Source of the DNA: G041228335 sp964580905
GTDB taxonomy: Bacteria; Pseudomonadota; Alphaproteobacteria; Puniceispirillales; UBA1172
Reading direction: 5' to 3'
DNA length: 64,000 nucleotides
NCBI GenBank assembly: GCA_964580905.1
Contig: CAZOLR010000002.1
Location: 1 to 64,000 of the forward strand
Shown: positions 41,943 through 50,603 of the stretch, piece after piece
How positions within the stretch are numbered: position 1 is the stretch's first letter
Layout: each line of letters begins with the position of its first letter
Notes under the pieces: generated by a model
The model's database searches: none
What the model saw: only the letters and a program-made list of their open reading frames with translations
What the model was told of the DNA's origin: nothing
Position numbers and translations under genes: made by a program

Positions 41943-43424
41943 TCATGGTCTCAGGGCTTCAACACATTTGGCAAGTCTGGCAAAACCCGGCCGGATCTGG
42001 TCGTCACCTATCGATGAATACGCAAGCCTGAGAAAATTCCGCGGGGGATCAGGTTCACCGAAAAAGGTGTCTCCGGCTTCGATGAGAACACCTTCTCTTT
42101 CCGCATGTTCGGCAAGTTTACGGGTATCAAGCCAGTCAGGTCCCTTGACCCAGAAACTTGTGCCCCCGAAATGAGAGCCTGTTTCTTCAAGCAGCGGTTC
42201 CTCATCAAGGGCAGATTTCAGTATCTGTCGCCGGGTTTCAAAATGACGCCGTAGCCGACGGATCTGTGCGTCGTAATGACCCAGTGCCATGAAATAGGCC
42301 GCGGTTCGCTGGGTATGGCCAGGCGGATGGCGCAACATCAGATGGCGCAAGGCCCTCGCTTCGGTGATCAGGGTTTCAGATGCCACAAGATAGCCAAGCC
42401 TGAGCCCCGGGAAGAGAGATTTGGAAAAACTGCCGACATAAATCACATGGCCGCTTTCATCCAGTGATTTCAGTGCGGGTGATGGTGTCTGGAGAAAATT
42501 CATCTCAAATTCATAATCATCCTCAATAATTAGCACATCATGCTTTCTGGCCAGATCAAGAAGATGTTGCCGTCGCGAACGGCTCATGGTGGCGGTGGTG
42601 GGGCACTGGTGACTTGGGGTGACAATAACGATATCCGATTTTGCAATAACGTCGTCATCGATCACGATACCCTCCTCATCCACAGCAAGGCGATGGATGC
42701 GGGATGTCCTCTTTTTGAGCAATTCCCTCAAATCCGGGTAAAACGGATCCTCGATCACCACCTGACGTGTTTCGTCAACAAGAAGCTGGGCAAGAAGAAA
42801 CAGCGCGTTCTGCGCGCCCATGGTGACAAGTATCTGCTCCGGTTTGACACGAATGCCACGTCTTGGAAGGCTGTGTGAGCAGATATAATCCACCAGAAGA
42901 GGATCATCATTGAAGCCGAAATCACCGGCGGTGATACCAAAATCTCTCACTCCCAGTGCTTGCCGGGCACAGTCACGCCATTCGGAATGGCTGAACAGAT
43001 GCAGATCAGCCTGACCATAGGTAAAAGGATAGCTGTATTCACGCCAGTTGAGCGGCTTGCTGACAATGTGAAGAGGTTGCGGCGTGTGGATGAATTTTTT
43101 CTCCCACGAAACCTGGTCTTGCGCTTTAAAGCTATCTTGCTGTTCATGCAATGGTGAAACAGGCGCATCGTGGCTGACAACAAAACCGGAACGGCTTAAA
43201 GGTTCAATATAGCCACTATCCGTCAGAGCCTGATACGCCAGGATAACCGTATTCCGCGACACACTGAGATGATCCGACAGTTGGCGTGTGGATGGCAAGG
43301 CATCCCCGGGCATCATGCTGCGGCTGAGGATGGATTTGACAAAATATTCGCGTATCTGTGTCTGTTTTGTTGTGCCACTTGTCTGATCAAGCTCAAACAT
43401 CCATGGTGGCATGCCGCGCATCAT
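41943..43424 (-). CDS. MocR-family regulator (GntR winged helix fused to aminotransferase domain)
   Basis: A 493-residue regulator. Residues about 15-85 are a GntR-type winged helix (ALPSTRQLSDHLSVSRNTV); about 110-490 an aminotransferase class I fold with PLP-binding Lys in VGSFSKSLFPG. MocR proteins sense PLP adducts of amino compounds; TauR (taurine) and GabR are examples. It is divergent from an omega-aminotransferase gene, and the shared gap holds two CTGGTACTA direct repeats 22 bases apart. A TauR-like role is suggested by this and by the neighbouring sulfite genes. Confidence 0.9.
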   Translation of the reverse strand: MMRGMPPWMFELDQTSGTTKQTQIREYFVKSILSRSMMPGDALPSTRQLSDHLSVSRNTVILAYQALTDSGYIEPLSRSGFVVSHDAPVSPLHEQQDSFKAQDQVSWEKKFIHTPQPLHIVSKPLNWREYSYPFTYGQADLHLFSHSEWRDCARQALGVRDFGITAGDFGFNDDPLLVDYICSHSLPRRGIRVKPEQILVTMGAQNALFLLAQLLVDETRQVVIEDPFYPDLRELLKKRTSRIHRLAVDEEGIVIDDDVIAKSDIVIVTPSHQCPTTATMSRSRRQHLLDLARKHDVLIIEDDYEFEMNFLQTPSPALKSLDESGHVIYVGSFSKSLFPGLRLGYLVASETLITEARALRHLMLRHPPGHTQRTAAYFMALGHYDAQIRRLRRHFETRRQILKSALDEEPLLEETGSHFGGTSFWVKGPDWLDTRKLAEHAEREGVLIEAGDTFFGEPDPPRNFLRLAYSSIGDDQIRPGFARLAKCVEALRP

Positions 43425-43440
43425 GAGTAACAGGCCCTTT

Positions 43441-43472
43441 CTGGTACTAAATTAAGACATATCTGGTACTAT
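43441..43472. promoter_or_regulatory. Direct repeats, candidate MocR binding sites
   Basis: CTGGTACTAA (43441-43450) and CTGGTACTAT (43463-43472) are direct repeats whose starts are 22 bases apart, two helical turns. Direct repeats are usual for MocR regulators. From memory they resemble the CTGGACYTAA boxes reported for TauR. They lie just upstream of the MocR start at 43424 and about 130 bases from the aminotransferase start. Confidence 0.6.
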
Positions 43473-43602
43473 CACAAGCCAGATCTTGCGGCTACCGTAA
43501 TTATGGGATTTGTTTGGCTCTGCAAATGTAAATTTGGGAAACATCCCGGGAATGCGCCAACATTACTCAGGCTAGCAACACTTTTGGATGAGGGAGAAAG
43601 CC

Positions 43603-44925
43603 ATGCCGCCGTTTGAGACAAATTCACTTGAAGAACACTGGATGCCATTTACCGGCAACCGTGATTTCAAAGCCAATCCGAGACTGGTGGTCAAGTCGGA
43701 AGGCATGTATTGCTGGGATTATAAGGGCGGGAAGCTTATTGATGGTTCATCGGGGCTGTTCTGTTGTCCGGCAGGCCACGGGCGTAAAGAGATCGCCGAT
43801 GCGGTTTACGCGCAAATGTGCGAGAATGATTACACCCCACATTTCCAGCTTGGTCATCCTGGTTCGTTTGAACTCGCCGAACGTGTCGCCAGACTTCTGC
43901 CTGAGCCAATGAATCATGTTTTCTTCACCAATTCCGGATCAGAATCGGTCGACACCGCAATGAAGATCGCGCTGGCCTATCATCGTGCCCGTGGTGACGG
44001 ACAGCGGACCCGATTTGTCAGCCGGGAACGTGCATATCATGGCGTCAACATGGGTGGTGTATCCCTTGCCGGGATGGTCAAGAACAGAGAGACGTTCAAT
44101 CTTACCCTGCCCAACATTTCCATGATCCGTCACACGTATACGGCTGACCAGTCGTTCGTGCGTGGCCAACCGGAAGACGGCGCTGACCTGGCCGATGATC
44201 TCCAGCGCATCTGCGACAATTATGGTGGCAGCACGGTTGCGGCGGTTTTTGTCGAGCCGGTTGCAGGCTCCACCGGTACGCTGGTGCCGCCGGTCGGTTA
44301 TCTCGATCGTCTGCGCAAGATTTGTGATCAGCACGGTATCCTGCTTATCTTTGATGAGGTGATCACGGGCTTTGGTCGGATGGGAACCCCCTTCGCCGCA
44401 CATAAGTTCGGGGTGACACCTGATATCGCCACGATGGCAAAAGCCCTGACCAACGGCGCCATTCCCATGGGTGGTGTTGCTGTTAAAGATGAAATTTATG
44501 AAACCGTAACTAACGCGGCGCCGGAAAATGCCATCGAGTTTTTCCATGGCTACACCTATTCGGCGCATCCTGCCGCCTGTGCCGCTGGCATTGCGACGCA
44601 GAAAATCTATGAAGACGAAGGCCTTTTTGAACGTGCCAATGCCATGTCCGATTATTTCCTCGATGCAATCTGGACACTCAAGGATCATCCCATGGTTAAG
44701 GATCTCCGGGGTATTGGCATGATGGCCGGCGTTGAAGTCAAGAGCAACGGCGTGCCGGGCATGCGCGGACAGCAGATGCAGAAAGACATGTTCTGGAACG
44801 GGATGCACGTCAAGTTCACCGGTGATGTCGGTATTGTGGCACCGGCGTTTGTTGCGGAACGTCAGCACATCGATGAGATTGTTGATGTCTTCCGCAAGAC
44901 ACTGGATCAGCATCTGAATGCTTAG
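43603..44925 (+). CDS. Class III omega-amino acid:pyruvate aminotransferase
   Basis: A 440-residue PLP aminotransferase closely resembling beta-alanine:pyruvate transaminases (LEEHWMPFTGNRDF, NHVFFTNSGSESVDTAMK, LLIFDEVITGFGR, PLP Lys in MAKALTNGAIPMGG, HGYTYSAHPAACAAG). It transfers the terminal amino group of beta-alanine, or possibly taurine, to pyruvate. ATG 43603 is preceded by GAGGGAGA; ATG 43588 would contain that site. Taurine as substrate is suggested only by context: MocR next door, phosphotransacetylase and sulfite dehydrogenase nearby. Confidence 0.88.
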   Translation: MPPFETNSLEEHWMPFTGNRDFKANPRLVVKSEGMYCWDYKGGKLIDGSSGLFCCPAGHGRKEIADAVYAQMCENDYTPHFQLGHPGSFELAERVARLLPEPMNHVFFTNSGSESVDTAMKIALAYHRARGDGQRTRFVSRERAYHGVNMGGVSLAGMVKNRETFNLTLPNISMIRHTYTADQSFVRGQPEDGADLADDLQRICDNYGGSTVAAVFVEPVAGSTGTLVPPVGYLDRLRKICDQHGILLIFDEVITGFGRMGTPFAAHKFGVTPDIATMAKALTNGAIPMGGVAVKDEIYETVTNAAPENAIEFFHGYTYSAHPAACAAGIATQKIYEDEGLFERANAMSDYFLDAIWTLKDHPMVKDLRGIGMMAGVEVKSNGVPGMRGQQMQKDMFWNGMHVKFTGDVGIVAPAFVAERQHIDEIVDVFRKTLDQHLNA

Positions 44926-45192
44926 GTTTGTGTTAAGGCAGGGATCTTGAAAGATCATAAACCTGCTCAAATTCAGGAGAGGTCTTGCGGATATATATCC
45001 CGCTCATCGCGGATATATATCCTCAGGGCTGATGCTGACAGCATCAATCAATCAGGAAGCGGTAGTTTAACATCTTAACCAAGAACCCAAGTTTCCGCGG
45101 TGTAACAGCCTCGGTTGACATGTTTGCACCGTTGCTTGACGATGAGTTTTCCGGAAAGGTACAGATCACTATTCGCGCCAGGGGAGATAAGT
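44926..45192 (+). promoter_or_regulatory. Repeat-rich control region before soeA
   Basis: This 267-base gap holds several repeats. GATCTT/AAGATC (44943-44956) is a small hairpin after the aminotransferase. The 12-bp perfect palindrome GGATATATATCC occurs twice, at 44989-45000 and 45011-45022, with centres 22 bases apart. TGATGCT/AGCATCA (45030-45046) is a third inverted repeat. TTGACA at 45115 could be a -35 element, but I see no good -10. Confidence 0.6.
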
Positions 45193-48081
45193 GTGGAAGC
45201 GCCTGAAAAAAAATACGTCAATCAACCCGATGTGGAACTGAACACAAGCCCGGGTGATGAAATCAAAACCACCACCTGTTACATGTGCGCATGTCGTTGC
45301 GGGATCAAGGTGTATCTCAAGAATGGTGAGGTCCGGTATATCGAAGGCAACAGAGATCACCCGGTCAATAAGGGTGTGCTCTGCGGCAAGGGCGCTTCAG
45401 GCATCATGCAACATGTCTCGCCCGCACGGCTGACGGCGCCATTAAAACGCGTCGGCCCAAGAGGTTCAGGTGCATTTGAGGAAATTTCATGGGAAGAAGC
45501 GCTTGGTCTTGCCACGGACTGGTTGAGCGATGTCCGGGCAAGAGACCCCCGCAAACTTGCCTTCTTCACCGGCCGGGATCAAAGCCAGGCCCTTACAGGT
45601 TGGTGGTCCAGTCAGTTTGGCACGCCTAATTTTGCCGCCCATGGCGGGTTTTGTTCGGTGAATATGGCCGCTGCAGGGCTTTATACATTCGGGGGATCTT
45701 TCTGGGAGTTTGGTGAGCCTGACTGGGACCTGACCGAATATTTCATGCTCTGGGGCGTTGCCGAAGATCATTCGTCCAACCCGATCAAAAAAGCGCTGGG
45801 CAAGCTCAAAAAGCGCGGTGCCAAAGTGGTGGCCGTCAATCCTGTTCGCACCGGCTATGGGGCTATCGCTGATGAGTGGCTCGGATTACGGCCGGGAACA
45901 GACGGGCTTTTCGCCTCGGCGCTTATCCACGAGTTGATGAAAGCAGGTCGCATCGATATCGAATATCTGGTGCGCTACACCAACGTGCACTGGCTGGTGA
46001 TCCGGAACCCCGGCAAAGCCGATGACGGGCTTATCCTGCGTGATGGTGATAACAAGCCTCTTGCCTATGACCAGAAGAGCAAGTCCTTCAAGGATGCCCG
46101 GGACATCAAGGTCAAGCCGGCATTGCACGGGGAATTCAAAACCGAGGCAGGGCAGACGGTTGTTCCGGTCATGTCCCTGATCACCGAACGTTTCCTTGAT
46201 GAAAAATACAGCCCTGAAAATGTTTCGGCTGAAGTCGGATTGCCGGCCGGCACAATTAAGCGGATTGCCGCCGAAATTGCAGAAGCTGCTTTTGATAAGG
46301 AAATCACCATCAAACAGGAATGGACAGACTGGGCTGGCCGCAAGCATAAGACGATCACAGGCCGTCCGGTATCCTTCCATGCCATGCGGGGCATTTCTGC
46401 GCATTCCAACGGGTTCAATACGTGCCGTATCATCCATCTTCTGCAGATCCTGATAGGCTCAATCGACTGCCCCGGAGGGTTCCGGTACAAGCCGCCCTTT
46501 CCGAAGACCATCCCGCCAGGGATACGGCCAGCGGGCAAAGAAGGCCAGGTAAAGCCGAACACACCATTGTCAGGGCCGCCGCTGGGGTTTGTGACCGGAC
46601 CGGAAGATCTTCTGGTGGATGGAAAAGGAACCCCGTTGCGGATTGACAAAGGGTATTCCTGGGATGCACCGGTTTCCGCGCATGGTCTGATGCATATGGT
46701 CATCAATAACGCCGGGATGGAAGATCCCTACAATATTGATCTTCTGTTCATGTATATGGCGAATATGGGATGGAACTCATCCATGAATGTTGGCGGGACG
46801 CTGGACCATCTGACCGCCAAAAAACCGGGATCAGATGAATATGTAATCCCGAAAATCATCTATTCGGATGCGTTTTATTCCGAAACAGTTCCCTATGCTG
46901 ATCTCATTCTGCCTGACACAACCTATCTTGAGCGTTGGGATTGCATCTCGATGCTGGACCGGCCGATTTCCGAGCCGGATTCCGCAAACGACGCGATCCG
47001 CCAGCCGGTGGTGGAGCCAAATCGCAATGTCCGGCCGTTTCAGAGTGTTCTTCTTGACCTGGGGCACAGGCTTGGCCTGCCCGGAATGACGAACGAAGAT
47101 GGATCAGCGAAATATCCAGGTGGATATGCCGATTATATCGTCAATCATGAACGCACCCCGGGGGTCGGGCCGCTCACGGGATGGCGCGGCAAGGATGGCA
47201 AGGAGTACGGGGTCGGAGATGTCAATCCCGATCAGCTTCAGCGTTATATTGAAAACGGATGTTTTCACAGCCATGAACTGCCGGCCAATATGCGGTATTA
47301 CAAACATGCGAACAAAGATTATCTGGACTGGGCGAAATCTGTAGCTTTCAACGGGTCAACAGATCAGATTGTCTTTGAGCTTTACAGCGAGACGTTACAG
47401 AAATTCCGTCTGGCCGCCGCCGGGCATGGCGATATTCTGCCCCCGGAAACACATCGGGAAAGGTTAAGAACCTATTTTGACCCACTGCCATTCTGGTACC
47501 CGCCTTTTGAAGGCACAGCGATAGAAACAGATGATTACCCGTTCCACGCTATTACCCAGCGTCCCATGCATATGTACCATTCCTGGGGATCACAGAACGC
47601 CTGGCTTCGGCAGATCACCAATGTGAACCGGCTTTATATGAACAGGGAACGTGGTTTATCCCTCGGGCTTGCCGATGATGACTGGGTATGGCTGAGCAGT
47701 CATATCGGCCGCGTCAAATGTCAGGTGGCTTTGATGGACGGATGCAATCCGGACACCTTATGGACATGGAACGCCATCGGCAAGCGGGGCGGGGCCTGGG
47801 GGCTTGACAAGGATGCTCCGGAAATGAAACAGGCGTTTTTGCTGAACCATCTGATCTCCGAACTTTTGCCTGAACGTGAAGGCGGATATCGCTTCAGCAA
47901 CAGCGATCCTATCACCGGGCAGGCGGCCTGGTATGATCTTCGGGTGAGTATTGAAAAGGCTCAGCCTGAAGAGGCGGGAACCTCCGCCCCGTATTTTGAG
48001 CCTTTCGAGACCCGCCGTATGGGTGAAATACCTGCTGAATTGGCGTATGGGCTACAGTTCCGTAAGGAGGCCGCGAAATGA
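45193..48081 (+). CDS. soeA: Sulfite dehydrogenase molybdoprotein subunit, SoeA-like
   Basis: A roughly 962-residue molybdopterin oxidoreductase. The N-terminal [4Fe-4S] site has Cys29, Cys32, Cys36 and Cys64 (CYMCACRC, GVLCGKG). MGD-binding domains follow, and C-terminal features include HAITQRPMHMYHSW. No Tat signal is present, so it acts in the cytoplasm, as for SoeABC, which oxidises sulfite to sulfate and reduces quinone. The subunit set that follows (FeS protein, DmsC-like anchor, then TauE) supports this. GTG 45193 lies 6 bases after GGGGAG; ATG 45142 and TTG 45115 are in frame but lack a Shine-Dalgarno, and their extra codons look non-coding. Other substrates handled by this superfamily cannot be excluded. 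Confidence 0.85.
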   Translation: MEAPEKKYVNQPDVELNTSPGDEIKTTTCYMCACRCGIKVYLKNGEVRYIEGNRDHPVNKGVLCGKGASGIMQHVSPARLTAPLKRVGPRGSGAFEEISWEEALGLATDWLSDVRARDPRKLAFFTGRDQSQALTGWWSSQFGTPNFAAHGGFCSVNMAAAGLYTFGGSFWEFGEPDWDLTEYFMLWGVAEDHSSNPIKKALGKLKKRGAKVVAVNPVRTGYGAIADEWLGLRPGTDGLFASALIHELMKAGRIDIEYLVRYTNVHWLVIRNPGKADDGLILRDGDNKPLAYDQKSKSFKDARDIKVKPALHGEFKTEAGQTVVPVMSLITERFLDEKYSPENVSAEVGLPAGTIKRIAAEIAEAAFDKEITIKQEWTDWAGRKHKTITGRPVSFHAMRGISAHSNGFNTCRIIHLLQILIGSIDCPGGFRYKPPFPKTIPPGIRPAGKEGQVKPNTPLSGPPLGFVTGPEDLLVDGKGTPLRIDKGYSWDAPVSAHGLMHMVINNAGMEDPYNIDLLFMYMANMGWNSSMNVGGTLDHLTAKKPGSDEYVIPKIIYSDAFYSETVPYADLILPDTTYLERWDCISMLDRPISEPDSANDAIRQPVVEPNRNVRPFQSVLLDLGHRLGLPGMTNEDGSAKYPGGYADYIVNHERTPGVGPLTGWRGKDGKEYGVGDVNPDQLQRYIENGCFHSHELPANMRYYKHANKDYLDWAKSVAFNGSTDQIVFELYSETLQKFRLAAAGHGDILPPETHRERLRTYFDPLPFWYPPFEGTAIETDDYPFHAITQRPMHMYHSWGSQNAWLRQITNVNRLYMNRERGLSLGLADDDWVWLSSHIGRVKCQVALMDGCNPDTLWTWNAIGKRGGAWGLDKDAPEMKQAFLLNHLISELLPEREGGYRFSNSDPITGQAAWYDLRVSIEKAQPEEAGTSAPYFEPFETRRMGEIPAELAYGLQFRKEAAK

Positions 48082-48827
48082 CAACGCTTCCCGATAAAAC
48101 AGATAAAAAACTGGGATTGGTTATTGATCTTGATACCTGTGTTGGCTGTCAGGGATGTGTGACGAGCTGCAAGGAATGGAACACCTCCGGCTATTCCGCA
48201 CCGCTCACGGATCTTGACCCTTATGGCAAAGACCCGACAGGGGCCTGGCTCAACCGGGTTCATGGTTTCGAGATCACTGATGCCGATGCCAGCAGGACGG
48301 TCCACTTCCCCCGCTCATGCCTGCATTGCGAAGAGCCGGATTGCGTGACAGTCTGCCCGACAGGTGCAAGCTATAAACGTGCCGAAGACGGGATTGTGCT
48401 GGTCAATCCGGATACGTGCATTGGCTGCAAACTGTGTTCCTGGGCCTGCCCTTATGGGGCCCGTGAATATGATATGTCGCATGGTGTCATGAAGAAATGC
48501 ACGCTTTGCGTTGACCGGATCTATAATGAAAATCTTGATCCGGAAGACCGCCAGCCGGCCTGTGTCCGGGCCTGCCCGACCGGGGCACGGCATTTTGGTG
48601 ACCTTGGCGATGCTGACAGCGATGTCTCAAAACTGGTCGCCGAACGAGGCGGGTACAATCTGCTTGAGGAATTTGGCTATAAACCGGTGAACAAGTATCT
48701 GCCGCCGCGCAAGAAGCGAGATCATGTCACCGCCAAGCCCGTTGCCCTTGAGGAGGTCGGAACCGGAACGGATGGTAGCATGAGCGAACGTTTCTTTGCC
48801 TGGGCAGACAAGATGCTGAGCAATTGA
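48078..48827 (+). CDS. soeB: Sulfite dehydrogenase iron-sulfur subunit, SoeB-like
   Basis: A 249-residue ferredoxin-type subunit with four [4Fe-4S] motifs: CVGCQGCVTSC near residue 21, CLHCEEPDCVTVC near 81, CIGCKLCSWAC near 114, and CTLC with CVRAC further on. It transfers electrons from SoeA to the membrane subunit. The start overlaps the soeA stop by four bases (ATGA), indicating coupling. The C-terminus has a lysine-rich stretch (PPRKKRDH) and no membrane helix. Confidence 0.87.
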   Translation: MTTLPDKTDKKLGLVIDLDTCVGCQGCVTSCKEWNTSGYSAPLTDLDPYGKDPTGAWLNRVHGFEITDADASRTVHFPRSCLHCEEPDCVTVCPTGASYKRAEDGIVLVNPDTCIGCKLCSWACPYGAREYDMSHGVMKKCTLCVDRIYNENLDPEDRQPACVRACPTGARHFGDLGDADSDVSKLVAERGGYNLLEEFGYKPVNKYLPPRKKRDHVTAKPVALEEVGTGTDGSMSERFFAWADKMLSN

Positions 48828-48865
48828 TGCTGGCCTGATACAAATTTTATAATTGGGGAGAAATT

Positions 48866-49792
48866 ATGCATCCAGCGTATTCCGTCATCATCTTCACAAC
48901 GATATCCGGCGCAGGCTATGGACTGCTTACCTTAGCCGCACTGGGTATGGCTTTTGGCCTGTTGCCGGTCAGCCCATCTTTCATGATTGTTCTTCTCGGC
49001 ATATCCATAGCACTCGTTACCATCGGCCTGTTTTCCTCCATGACTCATCTCGGTCATCCCGAACGGGCATGGCGGGCTGTATCTCAATGGCGGAGCTCCT
49101 GGCTTTCACGCGAAGGTCTTTTTGCCTTGCTGACCTATATACCGACGGGACTTCTGGGGCTTAGCTATATTTTTGAGATTGGGGTTGAACTGAGACCAAT
49201 CCTGGGACTTGCCGCGGCAATTCTTGCAATGATTACTGTTTATTGCACCGGGATGATCTATGCCAGCCTGAAGACAATACGTGCCTGGTATCAGCCGCTT
49301 ACGACGCCGATTTATGTTGTGTTGTCGTTGCTGAGTGGTGCGCTGTTGCTTTTATGCCTGCTTGCGGTTGGAGGCGCACAAAGCGGCCTTCTGGTAAAAT
49401 TTGCCATAATCTTATGTGCCCTTTCGCTGCTTCTTAAACTTGCTTACTGGAAGAAAATTGACGAAGCGCCGTATGATTATACGGTCCAGCAGGCACTGGG
49501 CTTCCCGGATGCAATCAAGATTGCGCAGGTCGAGCCCGCCCATACACAGGCTAATTTTGTGATGCGGGAAATGGGATATAAGGTTGCCCGTTCCAACAGT
49601 GCCAAACTCCGGAAACTGATGGTTATGCTGGGTTTCGTGGTGCCATTTCTATGCTTGGCTGGCGTGATTCTTATGCCGGTGCAGATGGTGCCGCTTATGG
49701 TTATCCTCCTTCTTTCGCACTCGGTCGGGTTGATGGTTGAACGCTGGTTGTTCTTTGCCGAAGCCGAACATGTGGTGAATCTCTATTACTAG
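48866..49792 (+). CDS. soeC: Sulfite dehydrogenase membrane anchor, SoeC/DmsC-like
   Basis: A 308-residue membrane protein with eight predicted helices of the DmsC family (HPAYSVIIFTTISGAGYG at the start, TGMIYASLKTIRAWYQP in the middle, VERWLFFAEAEHVVNLYY at the end). It would anchor SoeAB and pass electrons to quinone. The gene begins 38 bases after soeB with GGGGAG before the ATG. Confidence 0.86.
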   Translation: MHPAYSVIIFTTISGAGYGLLTLAALGMAFGLLPVSPSFMIVLLGISIALVTIGLFSSMTHLGHPERAWRAVSQWRSSWLSREGLFALLTYIPTGLLGLSYIFEIGVELRPILGLAAAILAMITVYCTGMIYASLKTIRAWYQPLTTPIYVVLSLLSGALLLLCLLAVGGAQSGLLVKFAIILCALSLLLKLAYWKKIDEAPYDYTVQQALGFPDAIKIAQVEPAHTQANFVMREMGYKVARSNSAKLRKLMVMLGFVVPFLCLAGVILMPVQMVPLMVILLLSHSVGLMVERWLFFAEAEHVVNLYY

Positions 49793-49804
49793 AAAAAATC
49801 CTGA

Positions 49805-50551
49805 ATGATGAGCATCACTCTTGTGTTCGCTTTTTGTGGTTTCTTAGCCGGGCTGCTGATCGGCGCTGTCGGCATCGGAGGGGTGATCCTTGTCCCACTG
49901 CTCGTATATCTGGCCAATGCTGATATTCATCATAGTATCGCCGCCGCGCTTTTTTCTTTTTCTATTTCAGGCATCGTCGGAACAATTATATATACCCGGC
50001 GTGGCGTGATTGACTGGGCACTGGCGCGAAACCTTGTTGCTGGTGCGATCCCGGGGACGCTGGCAGGAACAATTCTGCTTTTCTATGTCAATGAAACTAT
50101 GCTGATTATATTTATCGCGACGCTGGCCATTCTTTCGGCGAGCAGGGAGTTGCTGGCTTCATCCTCCTCCCGGGAAAACAGCTCTTATACCCTTGGCTCT
50201 TCACAACTGATCGGTATAGGGGCCTTTGCCGGGGCATTATCTGCTTTGAGTGGAACAGGTGGTCCCATGATACTCATGCCGGTGCTTGTTTGGTTTTCTG
50301 TGCCGGTAGTGCTGGCGGTCGGACTGGCGCAGGTCATCCAGTTACCTATCGCGATCGTGGCGACAGCTGGTAATATCTGGAACGATATCCTTGACTGGAA
50401 ATTGGCTTTAGCCATTGCATCTGGTGTTGCTCTTGGCAGTCTGATTGGGGGCGTGATGGCAAAGCATATCCCCGTAGCAGCTATCAGAAAAGCTGTTGCG
50501 CTGTCGCTCGCCGCATCTGGTATGCTGATGATCTTTTCTCAGTTGAATTGA
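49805..50551 (+). CDS. TauE/SafE-family sulfite exporter
   Basis: A 248-residue membrane protein with about eight helices and the two family repeats (LIGAVGIGGVILVPLLVYL; GALSALSGTGGPMILMP). TauE/SafE proteins export sulfite or related sulfonates. It begins 12 bases after soeC, so sulfite could be either oxidised or expelled by products of one operon. Start may be ATG 49805 or 49808. Confidence 0.85.
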   Translation: MMSITLVFAFCGFLAGLLIGAVGIGGVILVPLLVYLANADIHHSIAAALFSFSISGIVGTIIYTRRGVIDWALARNLVAGAIPGTLAGTILLFYVNETMLIIFIATLAILSASRELLASSSSRENSSYTLGSSQLIGIGAFAGALSALSGTGGPMILMPVLVWFSVPVVLAVGLAQVIQLPIAIVATAGNIWNDILDWKLALAIASGVALGSLIGGVMAKHIPVAAIRKAVALSLAASGMLMIFSQLN

Positions 50552-50564
50552 CCGGCAGGCAGAT

Positions 50565-50595
50565 CGGGTCAGTTTTCATGGGTGGATCTGACCAC
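50565..50595. terminator. Possible bidirectional hairpin between convergent genes
   Basis: GGTCAG (50567-50572) and CTGACC (50588-50593) form a stem with a 15-base loop between the TauE and SDR genes. There is no clear T-run, so terminator function is uncertain. Confidence 0.3.
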
Positions 50596-50603
50596 GCCCT
50601 TAA

